Shown here piece after piece: positions 1 through 7,834 of a stretch of DNA of 32,716 nt. The position numbers and the translations under genes are program-made. Location: the NCBI RefSeq assembly GCF_016803395.1, contig NZ_JAEVHL010000048.1, forward strand, positions 1-32,716. Direction: 5' to 3'. Under the pieces are notes generated by a model. The model made no database searches, had not been told where the DNA came from, and worked only from the letters and a program-made list of their open reading frames with translations. Positions within the stretch are counted from its first letter, which is position 1. The number at the start of each line of letters is the position of its first letter. This DNA comes from Micromonospora tarensis (GTDB taxonomy: Bacteria; Actinomycetota; Actinomycetes; Mycobacteriales; Micromonosporaceae).

Positions 1-2
1 GA

Positions 3-89
3 ACCCGATGGACGATGCGCTGGAAACCCGCGTTGAACGCCTTCGCCATCACCTTCAGCGACCGCTTCCCAGCCGCTGAAACCTACTAA
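3..89 (+). pseudogene. IS256-like transposase, C-terminal fragment
   Basis: The frame starting at base 3 reads RWTMRWKPALNAFAITFSDR and then FPAAETY before a TAA at 87-89. A W(R)KPALNAFAI..F.DR..A ending is typical of IS256/mutator-family transposase C-termini, which belong to the DDE class. Only the last 28 codons are in the window, so the rest of the gene may be intact upstream. The stop is followed at once by what looks like the element's terminal repeat. A decayed, inverted copy of the same segment occurs at 17895-18135. The family call rests on this short C-terminus and on the homologous second copy. Confidence 0.65.
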
Positions 90-90
90 C

Positions 91-127
91 CAAGATCGCC
101 GGAAACACCGTTAGCGAGACAGCCCCG
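91..127 (+). repeat. Probable right terminal inverted repeat of IS256-like element
   Basis: This segment directly follows the transposase stop and carries CAAGATCGCCGGAAACACCG, then TTAGCGAGACAGCCCC. Its position and style fit an IS256-family end. The first CCAAGATCGCC is also found beyond the transposase remnant near 17910 on the other strand. The left end is outside the window, so the match between the two ends cannot be tested here. Confidence 0.5.
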
Positions 128-199
128 GGATGGTCCGTCAAACCGGGTCAAGCCCAACGTGCGGTACCGGCGCCGCACGTTGGGTGTCAGACTCTCCGA

Positions 200-811
200 G
201 TGCGGGTGAAGGAGTTTTGGTCGCTGGTCGAGAGGGCCCGCGAGGACGTGTTGGACGATGGCGCGGCGTGGCCGTCGGGCTCGATGATCGGTGAGGCACT
301 GGCGGCGAGGCTGGCGCAGCTGCCGGCGGAGCGCATCGTGGAGTTCCAACGCTGTTACGAGCGGCTGGCCGCACGTGGGCATCGCTGGGGTTTGTGCGCG
401 GCGGCGTACGTGATCCGGGGGTACGTCTCCGATGACTCGTTTAGTGACTTCAAGGCAGGCCTGATCGGTTTGGGGCGTGAGGCGTTCGAGCGGGCGGTAG
501 CCGATGCTGACGCATTGGCAGACCAGCCGGTGGTCCGCGCGATCGCCGATGGCCACGTCGACCGATTCTCGTTGGCAGCCGAGGCGGTCCAGGTCGCGGC
601 GTCCAACACGTTCAGGCAGCACAGCGACGATGCCGACGGTTTTTGGGAGGCGCTGGAAGCCCAGCATGACGAGCCTGGTGGTGAGGGCGAACCCTCGGCT
701 GCGGAGCATTGGTCGGGGCGGTTTGGCAGCGCCGACGATGCTGCCCAGATTCCCCTGCGGCTGCCCCGCCTGCTCGCCCTGTTCCCTTCGGCCGCACGCA
801 GCGCTTACTGA
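200..811 (+). CDS. DUF4240 domain protein
   Basis: Predicted 203-aa cytosolic protein. It opens with MRVKEFWSLVERARED, and the middle carries AAYVIRGYVSDDSFSDFKAG followed by LIGLGREAFERAVADADALA. This FW.L...A / DSF.DF..GLI..G...F..AV.D.D arrangement is typical of DUF4240 proteins, whose biochemical role is unknown. The start used is GTG 200; a second in-frame GTG at 206 is equally possible and neither has a strong ribosome-binding site. It stands alone downstream of an IS end. The C-terminal 45 residues are low in conserved features. Confidence 0.75.
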   Translation: MRVKEFWSLVERAREDVLDDGAAWPSGSMIGEALAARLAQLPAERIVEFQRCYERLAARGHRWGLCAAAYVIRGYVSDDSFSDFKAGLIGLGREAFERAVADADALADQPVVRAIADGHVDRFSLAAEAVQVAASNTFRQHSDDADGFWEALEAQHDEPGGEGEPSAAEHWSGRFGSADDAAQIPLRLPRLLALFPSAARSAY

Positions 812-976
812 CCGATGAGGCCTTTCCAACGTGACCATGCTGGTCACGGTTGGTGCAGCAGGTCCGAAGATTGGTGAGGGTGGGGGTCCCGCCGCCGCGG
901 AAGGAATAGTTCACATCCGCTTCGCGCCGCCTCATTAGCGTGCCTCCATCGGCCGTCTCACCCTCCCGCTGGGAAT

Positions 977-1696
977 TCAGTCGTCGAACTCCTCGTCGTC
1001 CGGGACCATCAGCCACTTGCCAGGCAGCCGCTTCCTCACCGCTTGCACCGCTTCCGGCGTGCGGCCATGGACCCACAGCCATGTCTCGCCGTCATTACGC
1101 AGTAACACATCAGGACCAGTGAACCAACGGACTCCTGGACCGTCCATCCCTGCCCAGAAGGGGAGGACCGGCAGTGGCAGGCGTTCGAACGCGGCGCTCA
1201 CCACCGCATTCGCGGTGTCGTCTAACTCCCGGTTGTCGACCTCGCGCTCGTCGGCAGAAAACATCGCCTCCGACATCACCATCTCGACAAGCGCGACCGA
1301 GAGCCGATCCGAGTAGGGCACCCAACCGTCTGCGACGTTCACCACCACCGGCGGGTCGTCCTGACCGATCGCTCGGGCAGGAACGCCCCAGGATGCGCAG
1401 CTCTGCGCCTCCACCCGAAACACCAGGACACCATCAGGGTCGACGTCAAGACTCCGTGGCGATACCAAGTTGTCCTGAGCTGCGGTCAGGTCCCTTCGGC
1501 CACCGAACAATAGGTAAGCCTCACGCAGTGCCGCTGGCAGCGCGAAGCCGATTCGGTTTTCGCTCACCTGCAGCAGGGTCTGGTCGACACCATCGCCGTC
1601 GACGACTGGACGGCCAAACGCCGCGGTCAGCGCTCGAACGAAATTCCACCCCTGGTAGCGGTCGCCTGCGGCCAGTCCGTCGAGACCCTCGAGCAT
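977..1696 (-). CDS. SMI1/KNR4 (SUKH)-like protein
   Basis: Predicted 239-aa soluble protein. Around residues 35-70 it contains IGFALPAALREAYLLFGGRR followed by DLTAAQDNLVSP, the LP..L...Y...G hallmark of the SUKH/SMI1-KNR4 fold. Further on, VFRVEAQSCASWGVPARAIG and QDDPPVVV match an actinobacterial subgroup with the CASWG..L...DPPV pattern. SUKH proteins are often immunity proteins of toxin systems, but no toxin partner is visible here, so that role is not assigned. ATG 1696 is used; in-frame GTGs at 1705 and near 1728 could extend it. The frame stays open far upstream, but codon content there no longer looks coding. The C-terminus is acidic (PDDEEFDD). Confidence 0.7.
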   Translation of the reverse strand: MLEGLDGLAAGDRYQGWNFVRALTAAFGRPVVDGDGVDQTLLQVSENRIGFALPAALREAYLLFGGRRDLTAAQDNLVSPRSLDVDPDGVLVFRVEAQSCASWGVPARAIGQDDPPVVVNVADGWVPYSDRLSVALVEMVMSEAMFSADEREVDNRELDDTANAVVSAAFERLPLPVLPFWAGMDGPGVRWFTGPDVLLRNDGETWLWVHGRTPEAVQAVRKRLPGKWLMVPDDEEFDD

Positions 1697-2384
1697 GTCG
1701 GTCACTATACGGACGGCCAGCTCACCCACCCAAAAAGTCAATCCTCGGAGAGGGCAGGCTAATCCCACCAAACCTGCCCCTCTCAAAACAACAGCCTCGC
1801 TCGTAAGTCTCGCAGGAATCGTGCCGCTGATCGACGACACAAAGGCGATGGCCGACGAACGAGAGCGCATGCAGGGGAGCCTGTCGGGTCTGTTCGGAAT
1901 CTCGACGCTCAGCACGGACGCACGCAAGGTCGCTGCTCGGACGGGACTCGGTGTGGAACAGCCGCCCCACGAAGGCTCGATCCAGCGCTGTGCCCGAGCT
2001 TGTGCTCTGGAGCCCGGCGCGGCCCATGTGCAGGCTGGCCAGCGCTGCGCGCAGGTCTCTACGGGGAACGCCAGGTACCGGGGTGACGAGCATCCGGAGA
2101 TCGTGCCTTGAAGTCGAAGCCCTGCGGCACAGAGCAAGCCAGTTGGATTGCCGGCATCGCCACGGGGTGTCGCTGGTCCGCGTGGTCGTTGCGGTCGCTG
2201 CTCTTCGACCTCGGACGATCTCACACCAGTTCCGGCGTTGCGGGCTCGAACTCCTGGGAGTGTCGTGCCGCGACGTCGCGAGTTCGAGCTCGTCAAGGCC
2301 GCGGTCCTACATCGGAGTGGAGTACGTCGCGCTCCGTGACTGCCATTCGGGGCCCAGGTGTTTTGGCAAGACGGTCCTCGCTGA
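1697..2384. other. Stretch without a confident gene
   Basis: About 690 bases with overlapping open frames on both strands but no recognisable domain, no convincing ribosome-binding site and no consistent G/C third-position signal. I see no tRNA, terminator or repeat here. It may be decayed coding sequence. Confidence 0.5.
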
Positions 2385-2696
2385 GGCCGTCTGCCTCGAC
2401 ATCGACGTGCGGACCGCGTTTCCTCGGGCATTCTGCGGCTCACGCTTGGACGGCGAGCGAACGACCATGGTCGCGCGCTCGATCAGCTGAACGATGTCAT
2501 CGCGAGCATCACGGGCTCCCCCTCTGTCTTCGTGACTTTGGAGAGTGCGGCCAATCATCTGGCGCACCTCTTCGATACGGGACCGGAGCGGTTGCCGCAC
2601 CGCCATTCTGACTCCCACGAAGCCATGCGGCTTGTCGCACACTCTGTGCGACAAGCCCGCCGCAGCCCAGATACCTTTACGCTCTACACTCCCTGA
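2385..2696 (+). pseudogene. Unrecognised ORF remnant upstream of DUF397 gene
   Basis: Frame 3 is open for 103 codons between TGA 2382 and TGA 2694. It reads sensibly near its end: LDQLNDVIASITGSPSVFVT, LESAANHLAHLFDT and ...DTFTLYTP. There is no good start codon, so it may be an N-terminally truncated gene. It ends 44 bases before the start of the DUF397 gene, the place where an XRE or similar partner usually sits, but I do not recognise the family. Codon use is mixed, and the frame could be chance. Confidence 0.22.
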
Positions 2697-2742
2697 AAAA
2701 GGAGCCGATTCGGCGCAACCATAACAAGGAGATCTTCCATTG

Positions 2743-3201
2743 ATGCCCGAATATCGCGATGATCGATCACCGAACTGGATCAAGAGTAGTCGCAGTACAT
2801 TGACCCAAGAGTGTATCGAGGTGACTAGAAGCCAAGACCATCACCTAGTCAGGGATTCAAAAGACCCTGGGGGTCCGATTCTCACTTTCCCCCAATCATC
2901 TTGGAAGGTATTTATCTCTAACGTCCGCAGCGGTTTTTACAAAACGCGGACAGGCATGCTCCGGGAAGCCCGGCCGCAGGTGGCTTCCTCATCAGTTTCG
3001 GTTGACCATCAGTCAGCAACGACGCGCTCTCCGCTGATCGGCGGGAGCGCAGGGAGCTCCGAAGTGGTGGACGAACCTGATTTCCTACCGCGACTGGTGG
3101 GTTCACAGGCACCTTCAGGCGTCAGGATCTGCCGAAAACCCGTCGCCCTGCTGGCTGTAGTAGGATTCCAATTGCCATCCCTGCCGCTACACCAACAATA
3201 A
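2743..3201 (+). CDS. DUF397 domain protein
   Basis: Residues 1-70 match DUF397 throughout: NWIKSSRSTLTQECIEVTRS, the HLVRDSKDPGGPILTF core, then SSWKVFISNVRSG. DUF397 proteins are small actinobacterial proteins, usually next to XRE/DUF5753 regulators and linked to development or antibiotic regulation; their activity is unknown. AAGGAG at 2726-2731 serves ATG 2743, with TTG 2740 as an alternative. Most family members end soon after the core at 60-80 residues. This one runs about 80 residues further through low-complexity, poorly biased sequence and overlaps the 3' end of the convergent DUF6082 gene. The extension may come from a lost stop or a frameshift. Confidence 0.7.
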   Translation: MPEYRDDRSPNWIKSSRSTLTQECIEVTRSQDHHLVRDSKDPGGPILTFPQSSWKVFISNVRSGFYKTRTGMLREARPQVASSSVSVDHQSATTRSPLIGGSAGSSEVVDEPDFLPRLVGSQAPSGVRICRKPVALLAVVGFQLPSLPLHQQ

Positions 3202-3865
3202 CCATATGGCGGGAGCTGCGCGATGATCGTCGTTCTGGACTTGAAACGGCAACCGCGACTCCTCGACCCCCAGAGGCTTCCGCAGCACCCCGGGAAGCGT
3301 TTTGGCACTCCTCGGAGAGGATTGCATAGAACCGCTTCCGTCGTCGCGAGCTAAGATATGAGCCACCGTTAACCTTCCACCATTCGCGAGCTATCCCTGA
3401 CTCAAAAAGGCGCCCCGCCACAGTATGCAGGGTATTCTCGTTCATCTCGCCGAGATCCCACACCATTGCCCAGTGGCCGACAAATAAATTCGCATAGACC
3501 TTCAGCACCGCATCGGGATCGCCAGTCGCGGCTGATCCATCAACGTAGAGGAACTGAGGATTTTCGAGTGCCAACTTTACGATGTCAAACTGCCTTTGTC
3601 GAATGAGGTGAACTTGGCTGATTCTATTTAGATTGTTTTGAATTAGCAAGGATATTGAAACACTAACGAGGGCGAGGCCGGAAAGTATAGCCGACGTGCC
3701 CCCGTATGCCTGACCGATATTCGAGAGGTCACTCCATTGGACCGAGAGGTCCGCCATCCAGGTCATCGCCACGGGAGAAAGTGCAATTAGGACCATCGAA
3801 GCTATCGCCGCCAGTGAGATGAACGCCTTCCGGCGCCATGATGCCCAGGTCTGAAAGCTCGACAT
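3122..3865 (-). CDS. DUF6082 family membrane protein
   Basis: Predicted 247-aa protein. A hydrophobic segment lies at about residues 15-38 (FISLAAIASMVLIALSPVAM). It is followed by SDLSNIGQAYGGTSAILSGL and ALVSVSISLLIQ, a second membrane segment typical of DUF6082 proteins, then a soluble part with FDIVKLALENPQFLYVDGSA and NLFVGHWAMVWDLGEM. The family is actinobacterial and uncharacterised. GGAGAG lies about 4 bases before ATG 3865. GC content is lower than in the neighbours, with A/T-ending codons common, suggesting transfer or relaxed selection. Residues 195-247 (after EECQNASRG) look unlike the family and end in another hydrophobic stretch, so the C-terminus may be altered by a frameshift. 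Confidence 0.65.
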   Translation of the reverse strand: MSSFQTWASWRRKAFISLAAIASMVLIALSPVAMTWMADLSVQWSDLSNIGQAYGGTSAILSGLALVSVSISLLIQNNLNRISQVHLIRQRQFDIVKLALENPQFLYVDGSAATGDPDAVLKVYANLFVGHWAMVWDLGEMNENTLHTVAGRLFESGIAREWWKVNGGSYLSSRRRKRFYAILSEECQNASRGAAEASGGRGVAVAVSSPERRSSRSSRHMVIVGVAAGMAIGILLQPAGRRVFGRS

Positions 3866-3965
3866 ACCACTCTCCGATAGTTTCGCACTCGGCTACCCTC
3901 ATAGCCAGCATGGGCTGGCCGCGCAAGTACGTCGATGCAAGAGATTTCCGCAGTCGTTTGCCTGC

Positions 3966-4043
3966 ATACCGATCGCGACGATGAGTTCGCAGCTGACCGG
4001 GCTGCCGACCGTCTTCGTCCGTAAGCAGGCCAAGGAGTACGGC
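3966..4043 (+). pseudogene. Orotate phosphoribosyltransferase-like fragment
   Basis: Frame 3 reads IPIATMSSQLTGLPTVFVRK then QAKEYG. This matches the conserved centre of PyrE-type phosphoribosyltransferases, where GG(I/V)PIAT precedes TGLP..FVRK.AK.YGT. Only about 26 codons remain: no N-terminus, no PRPP-binding DDV.T.G motif, and an abrupt break after YG. It is fused directly to an ATP-grasp remnant in another frame. Orotate phosphoribosyltransferase makes OMP in pyrimidine synthesis; this fragment cannot. Confidence 0.6.
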
Positions 4044-4044
4044 C

Positions 4045-4562
4045 GTCGGCTTCGACCACGGCTCGGACCGGGCGGACTTCGACCGCGCGCGGGTCGAACT
4101 GGGCGCGGGACCGGCGGTGCTGCCTGACTACAGCAAGTCGATGAAGCACTACTGGAATGAGGCGACGTTCATCCCCGACCTGGAGGACGGCGCGGCTGCG
4201 TGGAACGTGGCCAGCCGGTTTCTGGAGCTGCGCGTCGACGACTTCGTGGGCGGGTTTCGTACTGCGACGCTTCGAGCGGTTCACCTCCGCCGAAGTACGT
4301 ACGTGGTGGGTCGACGGCGTGTGCGTCCTGATCGGACCGGCATCCCGACAGCCCGCACGATCCCGCGCCGGCCGAGATCGACCTGGCCCCGGTCGCACCG
4401 ATGATCGCCGGGCTCGGCCTGCCCTTCGTCACCGTCGACCTCGCTCTGCGCGCGGACGGCGTATGGCGTGTCATGGAACTGGGCGACGGGCAGGTGAGCG
4501 ACCGACCAACCACCCTCGAACCTCAAACGATGATCACGGCCCTGCTTGTCGCGGCCCGCTGA
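4045..4562 (+). pseudogene. ATP-grasp domain protein remnant (two frameshifts)
   Basis: Three consecutive frames together give the C-terminal half of an ATP-grasp-like protein. Frame 1 (4045 to about 4260) reads PAVLPDYSKSMKHYWNEATF then IPDLEDGAAAWNVASRFLEL. Frame 2 (about 4270-4350) reads RFERFTSAEVRTWWVDGVCV. Frame 3 (about 4345-4562) reads APMIAGLGLPFVTVDLALRA, then DGVWRVMELGDGQVSD and a TGA at 4560. The KS.KH.WNEA.FIPDL, WWVDG..V and FVT.DLA.R.DG.WRV.E.GDGQVS blocks are the usual order in this actinobacterial family. The N-terminal half is missing and replaced by the PyrE-like fragment. Two indels make it non-functional unless they are sequence errors. Confidence 0.7.
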
Positions 4563-4768
4563 CCGGCAGCACTGTCTGTCTAAACATCCGCTCATGCCGC
4601 TGACAAGGCGCGGCGATCGTGGACGTGCTTCCCCATCGACCGAGGCGGCTGCGGGAGCCAGCGCTCGCGCCAAGCAAAGTTACTGGGCCGGCACTTCAAG
4701 GTCGTCGGCGGTCAGTGGCCCGGCGCGGGCCCGGTTTGGGGGAGCGGGTTGGGAGCAGCGGGGTGCCC

Positions 4769-4818
4769 TGAACGGCCTTGAACTGCGCCCAACGGCGTCG
4801 AACGGCGCTCAACTGCAC
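4769..4818 (+). repeat. Five 10-bp phased repeats (copy A)
   Basis: Five consecutive decamers start at 4769: TGAACGGCCT, TGAACTGCGC, CCAACGGCGT, CGAACGGCGC and TCAACTGCAC. The consensus is roughly nGAAC(G/T)GCnn with an exact 10-base period, about one helical turn. The same array with the same spacing is in copies B (19436) and C (23184). The arrangement suggests a multimeric protein-binding site. Confidence 0.7.
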
Positions 4819-4828
4819 CCACCCCTGC

Positions 4829-4850
4829 CTGCGGCTCTACGTTGCCGCAG
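4829..4850. repeat. Perfect 7-bp inverted repeat (copy A)
   Basis: CTGCGGC and GCCGCAG flank an 8-base loop just after the phased decamers. Copy C keeps the same stem with one loop change (23244-23265); copy B has lost it. There is no T-run, so a terminator is unlikely. Confidence 0.55.
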
Positions 4851-5106
4851 CTATGAGGGGGCGCAGCGTCCTGTTTCACAGCGGAGTGCTCTGCGGTTCT
4901 GTGCAGCAGTCGACAGCGCTCTATGTCGCCTGGCAGGGGAGTGTGCGCAGGTCAAGGCGGTAAGGGGCCGTTGGTTGGCCTGGCCTTGCACCTGGGAGCA
5001 GATTGGGTGCAGGTTGGCGAAGTGGTCTCCGCGCCCGACGTGCTCACCGACGCAGGACAGGGGCGAGGGCTTTGACCTGTGGTGAGGTGGTCGAGCGGTG
5101 TGGCGT

Positions 5107-5124
5107 GACCTCCCAGTAGAGGTC
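5107..5124. repeat. GACCTC/GAGGTC inverted repeat (copy A)
   Basis: GACCTC, six bases, GAGGTC. The identical motif is in copy B at 19773-19790, and a version with a longer 15-base loop is at 29694-29720. It marks the block shared with the fourth, short repeat copy. Confidence 0.5.
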
Positions 5125-5564
5125 GAAGTGGTCTGGCGTTGCTGCTCCCGGGATGGCTGGCGCCGGCCGGCGTCTCGGTTCGCCTAAGGCCACGTCTGAA
5201 GGCGTGCTGCAGATCGATGTGGAGCGTTGCGGGTGAGCTTGCTGGAGTCCGCCGCAGTGTCGTCATTCGAGACACCGATCCCACGGGCAACGTCCCGAGC
5301 ATCCCCTTATGGCTGGAAACCTCTTCGGCGATCCCGAAGCGATTAGCGCTGGCGCCCGTTCGTGGGCGGTAGGGAGGCGTCCACTCGTGTCGAGATGAGG
5401 GCACTGGACCATGCGCGGGTCGGTTGAGTGCGGCTTCGTCGGGCAGGTTGCGAAACGGGATCTTCGATAACCGTGACATCGGTGCGTGGATGCCTCGGCT
5501 CGGCATGACGAAGACCGTTCGGCTCAGTCTGTGGTTGTTCGACCCGGACCCTGGACATCGGGCC

Positions 5565-6191
5565 TCATGCTGCCGCTATCCCGGTCACGAGCATCTTCAG
5601 GCCGCGGGTGAAGTCGGCTTCCGGGCTGGATTTCTGGCTGACGTGCGAGAGCGCCTCAATGTGGGGGAAGTTTCGTCCGGCGAGTGTGCCGATGCGGGCG
5701 GCGGTGTCTTTCGCTGTTGCCGGGGGTGAGGTGAGAGGGCCGGCGAGTTCGGCCTGGGCGCTGCCCATGATCAGGCCGAGGATGGCGCGGAAGGCGGCGA
5801 GCAGGTCTCGGTCGCCGAGCGCCGAGCGGCGCAGCGCCGCGATGAGAGCCTCGGCTGGGGCGAATCCGGCCGCGGAGGTGGACCGACGGGTGAGTACGAG
5901 TGGGATGGCGGCCGGGTGTGCGCGTACCGCCCGCCAGGTCACGGTGGCGATCTGGATGGTGTCGCGCCGCCAGTCGGACGTGGGTGGCGGTAGGTCGACG
6001 GCGGAGATCACGGCGTCCACGACCAGTTCCTCCAAGCCTTCACGATCTCGGACGTAGTTGTAGAGCGTCATCGGTCCGGTGCCCAGCGCCGTCGCCAATG
6101 ACCGCATGTTGAGGGCTGCCAGACCGTCGCGATCGACGAGGCGTAACGCCTCCGACCGGATGTCGTCGAGCGTGTAGCGCGCGCGGACCAT
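5565..6191 (-). CDS. TetR/AcrR family transcriptional regulator
   Basis: Predicted 208-aa dimeric repressor. The N-terminal HTH (residues 6-50) reads YTLDDIRSEALRLVDRDGLA, ALNMRSLATALGTGPMTLYN and YVRDREGLEELVVDAV, the TetR pattern with the recognition helix ending in TLYNYV. The rest is an all-helical ligand and dimer domain of the tetracycline-repressor C-terminal type. AAGGAGG (6196-6202) lies 4 bases before ATG 6191; a GTG at 6194 is too close to it. It is divergent from the hydrolase operon at 6268, and the short intergenic region holds a near-perfect palindrome, so it very likely represses that operon and itself. The effector is unknown. Confidence 0.9.
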   Translation of the reverse strand: MVRARYTLDDIRSEALRLVDRDGLAALNMRSLATALGTGPMTLYNYVRDREGLEELVVDAVISAVDLPPPTSDWRRDTIQIATVTWRAVRAHPAAIPLVLTRRSTSAAGFAPAEALIAALRRSALGDRDLLAAFRAILGLIMGSAQAELAGPLTSPPATAKDTAARIGTLAGRNFPHIEALSHVSQKSSPEADFTRGLKMLVTGIAAA

Positions 6192-6205
6192 CACACCTCC
6201 TTGAC

Positions 6206-6220
6206 ACGTACGTTGTACGT
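6206..6220. promoter_or_regulatory. Second, imperfect operator-like palindrome
   Basis: ACGTAC, three bases, GTACGT. It shares the CGTAC core of the large palindrome 12 bases to the right and lies next to the TetR ribosome-binding site. A TTGACA hexamer (6201-6206) abuts it and could be the -35 of the rightward promoter, though I see no good -10. Confidence 0.5.
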
Positions 6221-6231
6221 ATGCAAGCGTA

Positions 6232-6258
6232 CTTCACACGTACGCCGTACGTGTGAAG
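6232..6258. promoter_or_regulatory. Perfect 13-bp-arm palindrome, likely TetR operator
   Basis: The left arm CTTCACACGTACG (6232-6244) and right arm CGTACGTGTGAAG (6246-6258) are exact reverse complements around a single C. It lies between the divergent tetR-like gene and the hydrolase, and its right edge touches the hydrolase ribosome-binding site, so a bound repressor would block both. That it is this regulator's operator is inferred from position and symmetry. Confidence 0.75.
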
Positions 6259-6267
6259 GGGGAGCCA

Positions 6268-7167
6268 ATGACCGCCACCCGGGAAACCTCACCGACTGCG
6301 TTCGCCGTCGACGGGACCCGCTGCGCCGCCTGGATCACGCTGCCCGACCGGCCTGGACCGCATCCGGCCGTCGTGCTCGTACATGGTCTCGGCGCCACCC
6401 ACGACATGATGCTCAGCCAGTACGAACACCACTTCGCCGCCGCGGGAATCGCCACCCTCGCCTTCGACTACCGGCACACCGGCGCCTCCGGCGGATCTCC
6501 CCGGCAGCGCATCAGCATGCGCCGCCACCGCGCCGACGTGCACGCCGCGCTCGACTGCCTGCGTGCACGCGGCGACATCGACGCCACCCGAATCGGCCTG
6601 TGGGGGACCAGCCTCGGGGCGATGCACGCGCTACGCGTCGCCGCCACCCGCGACGACCTGGCCGCGGTGGTCGTGCAGTGCCCCATCGTGTACGGGCCGG
6701 CCGCCGCCGCCCGCTCCGGACCGCGCGCCGTGGCCCGGCTCAGCCCAGCCGTCATCGTCGACGCGGCGCGATTCCTGCTCGGCCGGAAACGCAGATATGT
6801 GCCGATCGTCGCCGCGCCCGGAGCCACCGCGGTCGTCACCGTGCCCGGCGCACTCGACGGCTGGAACTCGACCACCCCGCCAGGTGCCCTCTTCGACAAC
6901 CGTATCGCCGCCGCGAACGCGATCGGCCTGGCCACGGTGACCGCGACCCGTCATGCCCGACGCATCAGCGCACCGTTGCTCGTCTGCGTCTCGGACAACG
7001 AAACTCTGATGGACCCGCGCCACGCCGCCCTCGCCGCCGCACGGGCACCCCGCGGCACCGCCCGCCACTACGCCGCCAACCACTTCGAGGTCTACCACCC
7101 GCCGATGCTCGCCACCGTGCTGGCCGACCAGACCCACTTCCTGACGGAGCACCTCCATGTCAATTAG
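6268..7167 (+). CDS. Alpha/beta hydrolase
   Basis: Predicted 299-aa serine hydrolase. VVLVHGLGATHD (residues 35-46) carries the oxyanion-hole HG. The nucleophile elbow GTSLG (113-117) places Ser115. Asp243 in VSDNETLMD and His272 in NHFEVYH complete a plausible triad. The YRHTGASGG segment is common in the dienelactone-hydrolase/peptidase-like group of this fold. ATG 6268 follows AAGGGGGAG; an upstream GTG (6253) lies inside the palindrome and is unlikely. It overlaps the next gene by 11 bases, so the two are coupled. Control by the divergent TetR protein suggests a role in breaking down or modifying a small ester-like compound; the substrate is unknown. Confidence 0.85.
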   Translation: MTATRETSPTAFAVDGTRCAAWITLPDRPGPHPAVVLVHGLGATHDMMLSQYEHHFAAAGIATLAFDYRHTGASGGSPRQRISMRRHRADVHAALDCLRARGDIDATRIGLWGTSLGAMHALRVAATRDDLAAVVVQCPIVYGPAAAARSGPRAVARLSPAVIVDAARFLLGRKRRYVPIVAAPGATAVVTVPGALDGWNSTTPPGALFDNRIAAANAIGLATVTATRHARRISAPLLVCVSDNETLMDPRHAALAAARAPRGTARHYAANHFEVYHPPMLATVLADQTHFLTEHLHVN

Positions 7168-7834
7168 TGATCTACGCCGCCACAACGACGAACGCTTCAC
7201 CGACCTCGCCGCCAGGCTCACCGACCGCGAATGGGCCCAGCCCAGCCGCTGCGACGGATGGACGAACCACGATGTCCTCGCCCACCTCGTGATCGGCCTG
7301 ACCATCCCGCTACACCAGGTGCTCACGGCGATGGTCCGCCACGGCGGATCCTTCGACCAGGCCAACGCCACGCTCGCCCGCGACCTGGCCGCACGCACCA
7401 CACCGGCCGACCTACTGGCCGAGTTCACCCAAGCCAGCCGCAAGCCCCGTGGCATCGGTCGCCTCTTCCCGCCCCAGCTCCTGCTCGGCGACCACGTCAT
7501 CCACGAACTCGACATCACCACCGCGCTGCACCGCGAACCGGCCATCCCGCCCGACGTCCTCGCCGCCGTACTCAACACCGAGGTACACATCCCAAACCCA
7601 TTCATCCCGGCCCGCGCCCGCGCCGCCGGCCTGCACTTACACGCCGACGACATGCCCTGGGAACACACCCGAGGGCCAGGCCAGCCACCCAGCGTGACCG
7701 CCTCTGCCGCTGACCTCGCCTCAGCCCTGGCAGGACGGCAGGAGGCACTCCTGCGCTGCCACGGCGACGGACTCCCCGTCCTACGCCAGCGAATGCCACA
7801 CCGCCGCCCGACCCCACCAAAGTCCCGCCACTGA
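7157..7834 (+). CDS. MDMPI-like (mycothiol-dependent maleylpyruvate isomerase/DinB fold) protein
   Basis: Predicted 225-aa protein. The N-terminal region reads CDGWTNHDVLAHLVIGLTIP (residues 32-51), the W.v.DvlAHL motif with a metal-binding His of the MDMPI_N/DinB-like fold. A second metal-ligand region is LLGDHVIHELDITTAL (109-124). In this family a divalent metal and mycothiol support isomerase or thiol-transfer reactions; many members have unknown substrates. It starts at ATG 7157, inside the 3' end of the hydrolase gene, so translation is coupled and both fall under the TetR-controlled promoter. The C-terminus (after about residue 205) is basic and proline-rich and looks unstructured. Confidence 0.8.
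   Translation: MSISDLRRHNDERFTDLAARLTDREWAQPSRCDGWTNHDVLAHLVIGLTIPLHQVLTAMVRHGGSFDQANATLARDLAARTTPADLLAEFTQASRKPRGIGRLFPPQLLLGDHVIHELDITTALHREPAIPPDVLAAVLNTEVHIPNPFIPARARAAGLHLHADDMPWEHTRGPGQPPSVTASAADLASALAGRQEALLRCHGDGLPVLRQRMPHRRPTPPKSRH

Larger units (their letters stand above)
4583..5360. repeat. Dispersed repeat, copy A (longest)
   Basis: This non-coding module matches copy B (19396-20025) over most of its length and copy C (23010-23290) over its first 280 bases. Shared blocks include a conserved left part with C (GCGGCTGCGGGAGCCAGCGC), the phased 10-mers, CTCAACTGCACCCACCCCTG, and with B a stretch including GTTGCGGGTGAGCTTGCTGG. Many substitutions separate the copies, so they are old or selected. 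The minus strand shows a faint coding-like stretch shared with B (RRTPASSPATLHIDLQHA), possibly a decayed gene. I see no intact ORF. Confidence 0.75.

Noticed and set aside
820..950. Minus-strand reading FRGGGTPTLTNLRTCC resembles the end of an HNH endonuclease.
   Set aside because: Only about 20 residues match loosely, the expected Cys/His set is incomplete and no gene context supports it.
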